Below, in pieces: positions 9,773 to 19,806 of a DNA stretch of 64,000 bases. The translations under genes were made by a program, and so were the position numbers. The number at the start of each line of letters is the position of its first letter. Position 1 is the stretch's first letter. The stretch comes from Planctomycetota bacterium (GTDB lineage: Bacteria; Planctomycetota; UBA8108; UBA1146), in assembly GCA_014240375.1 (NCBI GenBank), contig JAAZXB010000001.1:302110-366109 (forward strand), read 5' to 3'. The notes beneath the pieces were generated by a model. It saw only the letters and a list, made by a program, of their open reading frames with translations. It had not been told where the DNA came from and did not search any database.

Positions 9773-10876
9773 TTGAAGATCCGTCGCATCCAGGTGTTCC
9801 AGGTCGACCTGCCGCTGGTCGAGGGCAATTACCGCTGGTCTGGCGGAAAATCGGTCGAGGTGTTCGACAGCACCGTGGTGCGGGTCGAGACCGATGAGGG
9901 CATCACCGGACACGGCGAGGTCTGCCCCCTCGGCCCCTTTTACCTCCCCGCCTATCCAGCGGGAGCGCGCACCGGAATCGCCGAACTGGCCCCACAACTG
10001 ATCGGTGAGGACCCACGTGAGTTACTGAAACTGAACCAGAATATGGATGCTTGCCTCAAGGGCCATCCCTATGTCAAGTCTGCCATCGACATCGCCTGCT
10101 GGGACATCCTCGGCCAGGCGTGTGGCGTTCCGGTGAGTACCCTGCTGGGAGGATGCCACGGCGAGGACTTCGTTCTCTATCGCGCCATCTCGCAGGAAGA
10201 TCCACAGGCGATGCGCGACAAGGTCGAGCAGTATCGCCAGCAAGGATACACTCGCTTCCAGTTGAAGGTGGGTGGGGATCCCGATGTGGATATCGAGCGA
10301 ATCCACACCGTCCGTGAAATGCTGCAACCAACCGACATCCTCATCGCCGATGCCAACACCGGCTGGAGCCAGCATTCCGCGATGAGAGTGGTGAGAGCGG
10401 TCAGGGATCTCGATGTCACCATCGAGCAACCGTGCGAGAGTTACCAGGAGTGCCTGGCCGTGCGTCGCAGTACAGACCATCCATTCGTACTCGACGAGGT
10501 GATCGATGGCATCGAAATTCTAGTGAGAGCCCACGGCGACCTGGCGATGGATGCCGTCAACATCAAGATCTCGAAGTTCGGCGGGCTGACCCGAGCACGC
10601 CAGGCTCGAGATCTATGCATCGAGTTGGGAATCGCCATGACCATCGAGGATGCCTGGGGGGGTGACATCGTCACTGCCGCCATCTCGCACCTGGCCCACA
10701 GCACACCGCCACAACTGCTCCTGACCGCCACCGATTTCAACTCCTATGTCACCGTCCCCATCGCCGATGGCGCCCCACAGCGAGTCGATGGTCGAATGGC
10801 CGCCTCGAAGGAGCCAGGTCTGGGGATCACACCGATCGAAAGTGCCCTGGGCGACCCGATCCTGACACTAGAATGA
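9773..10876 (+). CDS. Mandelate racemase/muconate lactonizing enzyme (enolase superfamily) protein, possibly cis-3-hydroxyproline dehydratase-like
   Basis: ORF 367 aa, TTG start after [54 protein letters not shown] motifs. Confidence 0.87.
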   Translation: MKIRRIQVFQVDLPLVEGNYRWSGGKSVEVFDSTVVRVETDEGITGHGEVCPLGPFYLPAYPAGARTGIAELAPQLIGEDPRELLKLNQNMDACLKGHPYVKSAIDIACWDILGQACGVPVSTLLGGCHGEDFVLYRAISQEDPQAMRDKVEQYRQQGYTRFQLKVGGDPDVDIERIHTVREMLQPTDILIADANTGWSQHSAMRVVRAVRDLDVTIEQPCESYQECLAVRRSTDHPFVLDEVIDGIEILVRAHGDLAMDAVNIKISKFGGLTRARQARDLCIELGIAMTIEDAWGGDIVTAAISHLAHSTPPQLLLTATDFNSYVTVPIADGAPQRVDGRMAASKEPGLGITPIESALGDPILTLE

Positions 10877-10887
10877 ACGGATAACCG

Positions 10888-11667
10888 ATGGATCTTCAAC
10901 TCGACGACAAGAAGGCGCTGGTCTGCGGAAGTAGCCAGGGCATCGGCCTCGCCAGTGCCCAGCAGCTGGCGAAGATCGGCGCGCAGGTCACCCTCTGCGC
11001 CCGCAACGAGAGCGATCTCGATGCCGCTCTGGAAACCCTATCCGGCTCGGGGCACAGCAGAATCGTCGCCGACTTCGATCAGCCCGATCAACTCGAGTCG
11101 GTGGTGAACTCTCACATCTCGGAGAAGGGTCCGTTCCAGATCCTGATCAACAACTCGGGGGGTCCCGCCGGCGGCCCGCTCTTCGCTGCCGATTCGGACC
11201 AGTTCCTGGTCGCCATGCAACGCCACCTGGTGTGCAACCACCGGCTGGTTCAAGCGCTGGTTCCGGGGATGAAGGAGAGTGGATACGGTCGCATCGTCAA
11301 CATCATCTCGACCTCGGTGCGCGAGCCGATCGCCGGTCTGGGAGTCTCCAACACCACTCGTGGTGCGGTGGCATCGTGGGCCAAGACGCTGTCCAAGGAG
11401 CTGGGACCCGACTCCATCACCATCAACAGCGTGCTGCCCGGATTCACCGACACCGCCCGGTTGACCCAGTTGATGGCCAAACGAGCCGAGACGCAGGGAA
11501 CCACCCCCGAACAGGTCAAAGAAACCTGGATCCAGTCGATTCCGCTGGCACGCCTCGCCCGGGCCGAAGAGATCGGCTCGGCGGTAGCCTTCCTCTGTTC
11601 CCCCGCTGCCGCTTACATCACCGGAGTCTGCTTACCGGTGGATGGCGGACGGCTCAACGTCATCTAG
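10888..11667 (+). CDS. SDR family oxidoreductase
   Basis: ORF 259 aa; ALVCGSSQGIGLASAQQLA Rossmann motif, NNSGGP, C-terminal YITGVCLPVDGG. Confidence 0.92.
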   Translation: MDLQLDDKKALVCGSSQGIGLASAQQLAKIGAQVTLCARNESDLDAALETLSGSGHSRIVADFDQPDQLESVVNSHISEKGPFQILINNSGGPAGGPLFAADSDQFLVAMQRHLVCNHRLVQALVPGMKESGYGRIVNIISTSVREPIAGLGVSNTTRGAVASWAKTLSKELGPDSITINSVLPGFTDTARLTQLMAKRAETQGTTPEQVKETWIQSIPLARLARAEEIGSAVAFLCSPAAAYITGVCLPVDGGRLNVI

Positions 11668-11716
11668 AATCGACCCCCAGATCGATCAGTCATTCGAAGT
11701 TTCGAGAGGAGATACG

Positions 11717-13213
11717 ATGGATCGCTCCGACATCCGCGAGGTGCTGCACTTCATCGATGGAGAACGGGTTCCGTCTGCCGACGGCGCCACCCTCGACAAC
11801 TTCGAACCGGCGACTGGAGAATCCCTCGGTACCATCGCCGCGGGCACTGCAGTCGAGGTGGATCGAGCGACCGCCGCCGCAACCCGGGCTCTTCCCGGCT
11901 GGTCCGACCAGAGTGCCGAGTCCCGTGGCGCCTGGCTCGAGAAGCTCGCCGATGCCATCGAACAGAGACTCGATGATTTCGCCTGGGCAGAGAGTGTCGA
12001 TAACGGCAAGCCGATCGGTGCAGCGCGCACCATCGACATTCCTAGAGCAGCAGCCAACCTCAGATTCTTCGCCGGCGCCGCACGCTTCCAGCACCAAGAT
12101 GCCCATCGCAGCCGAATGGCGGGAGAAGACCTGTGGAACGTGACCATCTGTAAGCCAGTCGGGGTTGCCGGTTGTATCTCGCCATGGAACCTGCCGCTGT
12201 ACCTGTTCACCTGGAAGATCGCTCCTGCGCTGGCTGCGGGCTGCACCGTCGTCGCCAAGCCGTCGGAGGTGACCCCGGTTACCGCCGACCTGCTGGCACG
12301 AGTCGCCCAGCAGGTGGGATTTCCTGCGGGAGTCCTCAACATCGTCCACGGACTCGGTCCCGCAGCAGGTGCCGCCATCGTCGGCCATCCTGGAATCCCC
12401 GCCATCACCTTCACCGGGGGCACAACGACCGGAGCGGCCATCGCCAGCCAGGCCGCACCGCTGTTCAAGAAGACCCTGCTCGAACTGGGCGGCAAGAACC
12501 CGACGGTGGTCTTCTCCGATGCCGACCTCGACGCAGCGGTCGAGGGAGCCACCGCTGCGGCCTTTTCAAATCAGGGACAAATTTGTCTGTGCGGTTCCCG
12601 AATCCTGGTCGAACGGAGCATCGTCGAGTCCTTCACCACTCGTCTGGTCGAAAAGGCTCAGGAGATGACCATCGGGGACCCCCTCGATGACTCGACCCAG
12701 CTGGGAGCCCTCGTTTCTGCCTCCCATCGAGACCAGGTCGAGGCGTGCCTGCAACGGGCCCGAGAGGAAGGGGGCGAGATCCTCTGCGGCGGCCAACGGG
12801 TCGCCCCCGACGGACGCTGCAGTGAGGGCTACTTCCTCTCCCCGGCAGTGATCACCGGACTCGGGCCAGCCACTCGTACCAATCAAGAAGAGATCTTCGG
12901 ACCGGTCGCCACCGTGATCCCGTTCGACGATGAAGCGGAGGCGATCGAGATCGCCAACGGGGTTCGCTACGGACTGGCGGCCAGCATCTGGACTCGAGAT
13001 GTCGATCGTGCCCTGCGCGTTTCCGAGAAGATTGAAGCGGGAACCGTGTGGGTCAATTGCTGGATGAAACGAGATCTTCGCACCGTTTTTGGCGGCGTGA
13101 AGGAGAGCGGACTGGGACGAGAAGGGGGCAGCGACTCCCTGACATTTTTCCAGGAACCGACCAATGTCTGCATCCGATTCGATTCGAAAGGACCGGGTTC
13201 AACCGATGAATGA
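11717..13213 (+). CDS. Aldehyde dehydrogenase, likely 2-aminomuconate 6-semialdehyde dehydrogenase
   Basis: ATG 11717 preceded by GAGGAGATACG; ELGGKNPTVVFSDAD, QGQICLCGSRILVE catalytic region; sits with RidA protein and across from kynurenine genes. Confidence 0.85.
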   Translation: MDRSDIREVLHFIDGERVPSADGATLDNFEPATGESLGTIAAGTAVEVDRATAAATRALPGWSDQSAESRGAWLEKLADAIEQRLDDFAWAESVDNGKPIGAARTIDIPRAAANLRFFAGAARFQHQDAHRSRMAGEDLWNVTICKPVGVAGCISPWNLPLYLFTWKIAPALAAGCTVVAKPSEVTPVTADLLARVAQQVGFPAGVLNIVHGLGPAAGAAIVGHPGIPAITFTGGTTTGAAIASQAAPLFKKTLLELGGKNPTVVFSDADLDAAVEGATAAAFSNQGQICLCGSRILVERSIVESFTTRLVEKAQEMTIGDPLDDSTQLGALVSASHRDQVEACLQRAREEGGEILCGGQRVAPDGRCSEGYFLSPAVITGLGPATRTNQEEIFGPVATVIPFDDEAEAIEIANGVRYGLAASIWTRDVDRALRVSEKIEAGTVWVNCWMKRDLRTVFGGVKESGLGREGGSDSLTFFQEPTNVCIRFDSKGPGSTDE

Positions 13214-13628
13214 TGTCACCATCAGCGACCGTGCCCCCGAGCCGGTGGGGCCCTACCCCCACGCCCGCCGGGCGGGAAACTACATCTTCCTCAGCGGAGT
13301 CGGGCCCAGATCTCGCGCTAGCAGCGAGATTCCGGGGGTTACCCTCGATTCGGCGGGAAACATCGTAGAATACTGTATCGAGACCCAGTGCAGATCGTGC
13401 TTCGAAAATGTTCGCCATGTGGTTGAAGATGCCGGAGCTCGCTGGGAGGAAGTGGTCGATGTGACCGTCTTCCTGACCGACATGAAGAAGGATTTTTCCT
13501 CCTTCAATCGGGTCTACGAAGAGTACTTCGGGGAGACACGGCCGTGCCGTACCACCGTCGAGGTGGGAGCCTTACCGACTCCCATCGCAGTCGAGTTGAA
13601 GGTCACGGTGTACGCCCCGCGCGATTGA
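13206..13628 (+). CDS. RidA family protein, candidate 2-aminomuconate deaminase
   Basis: ATG 13206 overlaps the ALDH stop by 8 bp; APEPVGPYPHARRAGNYIFLSGVGPR and C-terminal PIAVELKVTVYAPRD typical of RidA/YjgF. Confidence 0.83.
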   Translation: MNDVTISDRAPEPVGPYPHARRAGNYIFLSGVGPRSRASSEIPGVTLDSAGNIVEYCIETQCRSCFENVRHVVEDAGARWEEVVDVTVFLTDMKKDFSSFNRVYEEYFGETRPCRTTVEVGALPTPIAVELKVTVYAPRD

Positions 13629-13639
13629 GGAGTCGGTGA

Positions 13640-15409
13640 GTGAAGATGGTGCAAGGCAAAGTTCTACCGCTGTCACTCATCGGGGTGGGTCTCATCATCC
13701 TGGTCTTGAGTTTTTTCTTTTTCCCGGTTGATCCGGGTCCAGAAGTAGTGAAACCAGATGGCGATGGCAACGCTGCTGTCGAGAACGATGGCGAGACCTC
13801 GACCCCACTACCTCCCATCTCCGATGTCGGCCCACCGCTGGTGATCGACGGCCCTCGGATGCGATTCGCTGGCCAGGTCATCGATGTCTCGACCGGCCTG
13901 GCCGTGCCCGGTGCGACCGTCGCCTTCCGCGACCTGTCGGGATCGCGCCCCCTGGGGCACTCCCGTACCCGTGCCGGTGGCGAGTTTGCCGTCGACATTC
14001 CAGAGTGCAACGAGGCTCTGATCACCGTACGTGGTCTGGGGTTTGCCACGGGCCGCTGGCACTGGAGTCCCCAGATGCTGCCCGATGCAGAGGCGAGCAC
14101 TGACGCTCATCCCGAAGATCTGTTCCTGGCGATCTCTCCCGAGAGTGTGATCTGGGTCTCGGTGATGGCTCCCGATCTGGAAATGCCAGATCGTCCGTTG
14201 ATCGATATCCGCATGTTACAAGCTCGCACCCCACGTGAACTGGGTTCGGCGGTCAAACTGTCACCGCAACTCCTGATCGATTCCAACCTTCGCATCGGCG
14301 GATTACTGGCGGGTCGCCACCTGATCAGCCTGCGCTCCGGCTCCAGGGTGCTGGCGCGGCGCGAGGTCGAGATCGGCGAAGGCGAGGAGCGCGAGGTGAT
14401 CTTCAACCTCGGGCCGGCGATCCAGGTTTATGGCGAGGTGCTCCGCAACGGCATTCCTGTCGAAGGGGGCACCGTCCAGACCTGGTGTCGCGAGACCCAG
14501 GCGGACTCCTCGATACCGGTTGCGCACGATGGCCGCTTCGAAACGATACTCCCCGGACCGGGTAACTGGCGCTTCATCTGGGCCTCCGGCGAAGGAAACG
14601 GCGAAGGTACCACCGTCGAGATGGAACTGGTCGAAGATAGCGAAATCGTCATCGAGTTGAAGACCGGTTCCCTCGAAGGGTTGGTGGTCGGCCCACAGGG
14701 GAATCCCCTCCCCGAGATGCAGGGCAGTTTGTTCGGCCCCAGACCCTTCTCCTTCACCACCGACCCGTCGGGGCGTTTCACCATCGATGAGATCCCCTTT
14801 GGTCGTTATCGCTGGGTGTTTCTCCACCAACCGGAGGGCGTCTTCGCACCACGAGCGCAGTTTGATGTCTCGGGTGCCACCTCCGAGCAGTTCCAGTTCC
14901 ATGGAGCCAGCCGATTGCTGATCCAGGTCAGCAAAGCGGAAGACGAGTATGCTCGCCCGGAAGCGGCGACCGCACCGGCCTATCGCATCGATGAGGCTGG
15001 CTTGCTGTCACCACTGAAGCGGACCGAGAACGCCGATGAGTTCTGGTGGCCTCGGCAGGGCGGATTGGGCGTCGTGTACCAGCGCGGCTGGACACCGTAC
15101 TTCTTCACCACCGGACCGGTCGACCACCCGGTTCCCGTCGATGCGCTGCTGCAACCGGGCGGCGAGGTGACGGTGACACTGGTCGGACTCGACGGCGAGG
15201 TGCTCGCCGATCACCCCTTCACCATCGAACCGCTGTCGGCACCGGACCTCCCGAGTGCCTGGACTCATCGAGAAACGGGACCGCGCGGCTCCTGCCGCGT
15301 GACCCTGGCCCCCGGCGAATACGAGATCCGTTCGCACCTAGACGGCGGCCCGGCAACCGCCACCATCTTCATCCAACCGCAACAGTCGACCCGACTACGC
15401 CTGCCCTAG
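13640..15409 (+). CDS. Membrane-anchored protein with carboxypeptidase-regulatory-like beta-sandwich domains
   Basis: ORF 589 aa; N-terminal TM segment; VIDVSTGLAVPGATVAFRDLSG, LEGLVVGPQGNPLPEMQGSLFG...DPSGRFTIDEIPFGRYRW repeats. Confidence 0.72.
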   Translation: MKMVQGKVLPLSLIGVGLIILVLSFFFFPVDPGPEVVKPDGDGNAAVENDGETSTPLPPISDVGPPLVIDGPRMRFAGQVIDVSTGLAVPGATVAFRDLSGSRPLGHSRTRAGGEFAVDIPECNEALITVRGLGFATGRWHWSPQMLPDAEASTDAHPEDLFLAISPESVIWVSVMAPDLEMPDRPLIDIRMLQARTPRELGSAVKLSPQLLIDSNLRIGGLLAGRHLISLRSGSRVLARREVEIGEGEEREVIFNLGPAIQVYGEVLRNGIPVEGGTVQTWCRETQADSSIPVAHDGRFETILPGPGNWRFIWASGEGNGEGTTVEMELVEDSEIVIELKTGSLEGLVVGPQGNPLPEMQGSLFGPRPFSFTTDPSGRFTIDEIPFGRYRWVFLHQPEGVFAPRAQFDVSGATSEQFQFHGASRLLIQVSKAEDEYARPEAATAPAYRIDEAGLLSPLKRTENADEFWWPRQGGLGVVYQRGWTPYFFTTGPVDHPVPVDALLQPGGEVTVTLVGLDGEVLADHPFTIEPLSAPDLPSAWTHRETGPRGSCRVTLAPGEYEIRSHLDGGPATATIFIQPQQSTRLRLP

Positions 15410-15428
15410 TTTCGCCTGCCACTGTAGG

Positions 15429-15463
15429 CCATCACGTGGCCCCATCACGTGGACCCATCACCG
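15429..15463. repeat. 13-bp imperfect tandem repeat (ccatcacgtggMc, about 2.6 copies) overlapping GGCCA-TCACG-TGGCC hairpin
   Basis: Direct reading; lies between convergent genes (15409 + end, 15458 - end). Confidence 0.75.
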
Positions 15464-15772
15464 TAACAGACGATCAAAGAACCCGAGGGTGCCGATCGGC
15501 AAGGCGAGGGCCACCAGGGCGAGTAGCGCCAGCACCTTCGTGGGCGTGGAGCGTTGCTCGGAAGCGAGGATCTGCCAGCCGGTGAAGAGGATCGCCATTA
15601 ACCCACAGCTGATCATCGCCGGCCACGCAAACGGCGGTGCCGGTAGTTCCTCGGTAGAGAGGGACAGTGCCGCCAGCAGCAGCATCTCGAAAAGCAGCGA
15701 CAGCAGGATCAACGCACACAGCAGCGAGTCGATGATACGGATCTCGATGACACGCATCGCCGTCACCCTCAA
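15458..15772 (-). CDS. Small membrane protein, unknown function
   Basis: ORF 104 aa with about three hydrophobic segments; start overlaps the kynB stop. Confidence 0.6.
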   Translation of the reverse strand: MRVTAMRVIEIRIIDSLLCALILLSLLFEMLLLAALSLSTEELPAPPFAWPAMISCGLMAILFTGWQILASEQRSTPTKVLALLALVALALPIGTLGFFDRLLR

Positions 15773-16389
15773 CGATCCAGCCTCCGCAATACCGCGCGCA
15801 CCGGAGAGGCGTCGAAGCCGGTCAGTTTGAGCGGTAAGGCGATCAACTCGTAGATGCCATCTGCGACGCCATCGAGAACCAGTCCTTCAAGAATCAAGAT
15901 GCCGGTCCGACGACAGGCATCGTGTGCGGGAAGATCCTTCGAACTGGCCACATCAACGCTCGGAGTATCCACTCCGAGCAAACGGACTCCGGCGGCCGAC
16001 AGCTTCTCGATTAAACCTGGATCGATACCGGCAAAGTCTCCGCCCCACTGTTGGGGATCCGGGTGAGTTCCGGTGGCAAGAATTAATCGTTCCTCGCGAG
16101 GATCTCGCGGCAATTCCTCGATCACCGATCCTTGCTCGACATCGATACGCATCACGTCGCAGGGGCCGATGCAGCGCTGCAGGTCGATCGCATCGATGGT
16201 GTCTCCTTCGGCATCGTAATGACTGGGAGCATCGAGATGGCTGCCGATGTGAACCGTCGAACGAAGCGTCGAAAGGGTCAGGTTGTCATCGTTTCGAAGA
16301 TCGAGCAGCACCTCGCGAGTCAGCGGAGAATCGCCCGGGAACACCGCGATCGAAGGCGAGAGTGCAGGAGAGATGTCGATCAGGGTCAC
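15769..16389 (-). CDS. kynB: Cyclase family protein, kynurenine formamidase
   Basis: ORF 206 aa; MTLIDISPALSPSIAVFPGDSPL and HIGSHLDAPSHYDAEGDTID motif of KynB. Confidence 0.88.
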   Translation of the reverse strand: MTLIDISPALSPSIAVFPGDSPLTREVLLDLRNDDNLTLSTLRSTVHIGSHLDAPSHYDAEGDTIDAIDLQRCIGPCDVMRIDVEQGSVIEELPRDPREERLILATGTHPDPQQWGGDFAGIDPGLIEKLSAAGVRLLGVDTPSVDVASSKDLPAHDACRRTGILILEGLVLDGVADGIYELIALPLKLTGFDASPVRAVLRRLDR

Positions 16390-16395
16390 GGCGCC

Positions 16396-17178
16396 TCACA
16401 TCCTCGCGCGAATCGCCCACAGGTCAGGGAACATCGGACGAAAGAGAGATTTTTTGAGGAACTCGACACCGTCGCTACCACCGGTGCCGATCTTGGTTCC
16501 GATGGTTCGTTCTGCCAGCTTCACGTGGCGGTATCGCCACTCCTGTAGCCCTTCATCGATATCGGTGAGCATTTCGAGCATGACCGTCACATCCGGTCGC
16601 TCGCGGTACACTCGCAGCAACTCATCTTGCACCAATTCGTTGGGCCCGACCGGTTCCGTCACATCTCGGTCGAGGACTTCCTGCGGGATGTTGCAGCCGA
16701 TTCCCACCAGGAACTGATGGAAACGATCCTGCAGCGTCGGAGCGGCGAAAGCCGCTTCCACTTCTGCTCTCAACGGTACATCTTCCGCGATGGCATCGAG
16801 CATCCGGGCTCGTTTGTGACCCAGCCTGAATTCGAGGATCCTGAACTGCACCGACTGAAATCCACTGGCTGTATCGAGACGATCTCTGAAGGAGACAAAA
16901 GAGAGTGGTGTCATCGTCTCCAGGATGTCGACCTGCTGCACCAGCGTCTTCATCACCATTCTCATTCGTTTGAGAGTGGCCACGCAAGCCCACAGATCTC
17001 CATCGATCATGCACTGTTCTGCTCGATCCATCTCGTGGAGAAACTGCTTGAACCACAGTTCGTAGGTCTGGTGAATGATGATGAAAAGTGTTTCATCGTG
17101 CTCCGGCGGGTCGCTCCTGGGCACCTGGATGTCGAGCAGGCTGCCGATCTGGAGATAGTCGTGGTAGGTGAGAGTCAT
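16396..17178 (-). CDS. kynA: Tryptophan 2,3-dioxygenase
   Basis: ATG 17178 overlaps kmo stop (ATGA); MTLTYHDYLQIGSLLDIQ, HDETLFIIIHQTYELWFKQFLHEMD, SFVSFRDRLDTASGFQS signature. Confidence 0.94.
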   Translation of the reverse strand: MTLTYHDYLQIGSLLDIQVPRSDPPEHDETLFIIIHQTYELWFKQFLHEMDRAEQCMIDGDLWACVATLKRMRMVMKTLVQQVDILETMTPLSFVSFRDRLDTASGFQSVQFRILEFRLGHKRARMLDAIAEDVPLRAEVEAAFAAPTLQDRFHQFLVGIGCNIPQEVLDRDVTEPVGPNELVQDELLRVYRERPDVTVMLEMLTDIDEGLQEWRYRHVKLAERTIGTKIGTGGSDGVEFLKKSLFRPMFPDLWAIRARM

Positions 17179-18503
17179 CTGTTCCTCACGATCCAGAACA
17201 CCACCCCAATCAGGGCGGCGAGAATGATGATCAACGAACACTTGAGTACTCGTTGCTGCTTCCGATGAATCTCGATGGCCTCGGTATAGGGCGTGTTGGA
17301 AAAGGACACCATCGAGTAGAGAGGACGGTACCAGCCTGGCAGGATCTTCTGCAGCAGATTCGAGAATTTCTTGGTCCACAAGAACCATGGGCTGGCGACG
17401 TGATCCTGCATCTCGTGAAAATTGTCCAGCGCAAGGCCCGCAATCGCATGGCCGTTGTCGATTCTCAACTCCTCGTAAGATTCAAGGGCGGCCTTTTGAT
17501 TGCCAGGGTGGGCCTCGAGGCACTCGCAGAGGATTCTCACGTCCTCGAAACCAGCATTCATCCCCTGCCCATAGAAGGGCACCACGGCATGAGCGGCATC
17601 TCCGATCAACACCGTGTTGCCCACCACCCACGGCCGACAACGAATCGTCACCAGAGAGGATGGTTGGGCAGCCAGGAACTGCTCCTCCAGATCGGGCACC
17701 AGATCGGGCACATCGGGAAACCACTTTTGAAAGAAACCCCGTACCTGTTCCGGGTCTTTCAATCGATCAAAGGAATACTGCCCATCCAGCGGCCAGAAGC
17801 AGGTTCCAGTGAAGGAGCCATCATCGTTGGGTAGAGCGATCATCATGAAGGTACTTCTCGGCCAGATGTGAAGTGCATTCTTGTCGATCCGAAATGCACC
17901 ATCCGGACCGGGCGGAATGTACAGTTCGAGGTAACCATGACTCAGATAGTCCTGCTGGTAGTCGAAACGAACTCCGATCATCAATGAACCGCGCACGGCA
18001 GAGAATGCCCCGTCAGCCCCGATGATCAGGTCTCCACTGGCGACGATCTGATCTCCGGAACGATCGTCGATGAAGGTGACACTACTCTGATCCGAGTCGG
18101 TCTCGATGCAGCGGTGGTGAAAGTGCAACGTGACCAGATCGGAGCGATCCGCTTCAGCGAGAAGAATCCGATTCAACTCTCCGCGAGAAATGCTGTAGAT
18201 CTTGTCATCTTCATTCCCGGAATAACGCTGGAAGGAGAGTCGGCTCGACGAGTCGTGCATCTGCCTGCCACGCATCGGAACCGAGATCTCGAGTGCTGTT
18301 TCTTTGAGCCCAACTCTCTCCAGGGCAGTCAATCCTCGTTTGGAAATCGCAAGATTGATGCTTCGTCCTCGCACCACCTCCGCTTCCCGGATATCTCCCC
18401 TGCGCTCGTAGAGTTGCACCCGATGACCATCACGGGCAAGAGAGAGCGCGGCCAGCGCTCCAGTCAGTCCTCCACCAACGATCACGACGGATCGGGCAGA
18501 CAT
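17175..18503 (-). CDS. kmo: Kynurenine 3-monooxygenase
   Basis: ORF 442 aa; VVIVGGGLTGALAALSLARDGHRVQLYERR FAD motif, RSINLAISKRGLTALERVGL, C-terminal TM region as in KMO. Confidence 0.93.
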   Translation of the reverse strand: MSARSVVIVGGGLTGALAALSLARDGHRVQLYERRGDIREAEVVRGRSINLAISKRGLTALERVGLKETALEISVPMRGRQMHDSSSRLSFQRYSGNEDDKIYSISRGELNRILLAEADRSDLVTLHFHHRCIETDSDQSSVTFIDDRSGDQIVASGDLIIGADGAFSAVRGSLMIGVRFDYQQDYLSHGYLELYIPPGPDGAFRIDKNALHIWPRSTFMMIALPNDDGSFTGTCFWPLDGQYSFDRLKDPEQVRGFFQKWFPDVPDLVPDLEEQFLAAQPSSLVTIRCRPWVVGNTVLIGDAAHAVVPFYGQGMNAGFEDVRILCECLEAHPGNQKAALESYEELRIDNGHAIAGLALDNFHEMQDHVASPWFLWTKKFSNLLQKILPGWYRPLYSMVSFSNTPYTEAIEIHRKQQRVLKCSLIIILAALIGVVFWIVRNR

Positions 18504-18504
18504 C

Positions 18505-19806
18505 TCACCCCCCCCTGGGAGGGGTCGACGAGCTGGCTACTTGCTCCAGCACCGCGGCGAAGCGGTGGATCTCCTCGAAACTGTTGTAGAGAGGAGTAGG
18601 CACCACTCGGACCACATCGGGAGGTCTAAAATCTGTGATGATGCCCGCCGCCTGCAGTGCTTCCTGCAGGGCGCTGGCATCTCCGACCACTCGAATCGAG
18701 ATCTGCGCTCCCCTTCGATGCTCTTCTCGCGGGGTGATGATCTGGTAGTGATCGGAACCGATGGCGTCGATGCAATTCTCCAGATAACCGGTGAGTTTCT
18801 TCGACCGCTCTCGAAGAGCACCGATCCCCGCCTCGGCAAAAATCGCCAGGGATGAGTGGAGCGGAGCCATCGAGAAGATGGGAGGATTCGACACCTGCCA
18901 CCCTTCCGCTCCAGGCTGTGCGATGAACTGCGGGTTTTCATCCATCCTGAACCGAGTGGCCGGATCATTGCCCCACCATCCGGCGAGACGTACCCGATCC
19001 TGATCATCGGCATGGCGCTGATGAACGAACGCTCCCGCAACCGAACCTGGGCCGCAGTTGATGTACTTGTAGGTGCACCACGCTGCAAAATCGACCCCAT
19101 GATCGTGCAACTGAAGATCGATATTGCCGGCGGCATGAGCCAGGTCGAGCCCGAAGGTGATCCCATGTTTCTGACAACGCTCCCCGATGTTTTTGATGTC
19201 ATGAGCCTGACCGGTGAAGTAGTTCACTCCCGAGAACATCACCATCGCCAGTTCATCACGATGCTGATCGATCGCCTCCAGAACATCTTCATCGCGCAAA
19301 CAGTTCTCTCCATCTCGCGGCTTCAACACCACCATTCCCTCTTCGGGATCAAAGCCATGCCAGCGAATTTGCGACTGGAGAGCGTAGGTATCGGAAGGAA
19401 ATCCGGGCCCATCGGAGAGGATCTTGAAACGAGTAGAATCGGGTCTGTAGAAGGACGCCATCAGCAGGTGAAGATTGGTGGTCAGGGTGTTCATGAAGAC
19501 CACCTCAACCGGCAGCGCTCCGACCAGGTCGGCTCCCTGCTGCCGGAAGGACTCGTGATAGGGCAGCCATGGACGGCGCCCATTCAGATGACCTTCCACC
19601 GCAAGATCGCGCCAGTCCTCCAGTTCTGCGGTCACATCATCGAAGGCACTTCTGGGCATCAGCCCGAGCGAGTTACCACAGAAATAGATCAACGGTTTCC
19701 CATCTTCATCGGTGGGGATGTGAAAACGTTCGCGAAAGCGGCTCAGGGGATCATCCCGATCGCACTGGATGGCATCCTGTAGATTCATCGGCGTGTCGGT
19801 TCCCAT
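18505..19806 (-). CDS. kynU: Kynureninase
   Basis: ATG 19806 (MGTDTPMNLQDAIQCDRDDPLSRFRERFHIP) shares ATGA with the upstream gene stop; IYFCGNSLGLMPR, FGLDLAHAAGNIDLQLHDHGVDFAAWCTYKYINCGPGSVAGAF. Track ORF starting at 20391 is over-extended. Confidence 0.94.
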   Translation of the reverse strand: MGTDTPMNLQDAIQCDRDDPLSRFRERFHIPTDEDGKPLIYFCGNSLGLMPRSAFDDVTAELEDWRDLAVEGHLNGRRPWLPYHESFRQQGADLVGALPVEVVFMNTLTTNLHLLMASFYRPDSTRFKILSDGPGFPSDTYALQSQIRWHGFDPEEGMVVLKPRDGENCLRDEDVLEAIDQHRDELAMVMFSGVNYFTGQAHDIKNIGERCQKHGITFGLDLAHAAGNIDLQLHDHGVDFAAWCTYKYINCGPGSVAGAFVHQRHADDQDRVRLAGWWGNDPATRFRMDENPQFIAQPGAEGWQVSNPPIFSMAPLHSSLAIFAEAGIGALRERSKKLTGYLENCIDAIGSDHYQIITPREEHRRGAQISIRVVGDASALQEALQAAGIITDFRPPDVVRVVPTPLYNSFEEIHRFAAVLEQVASSSTPPRGG

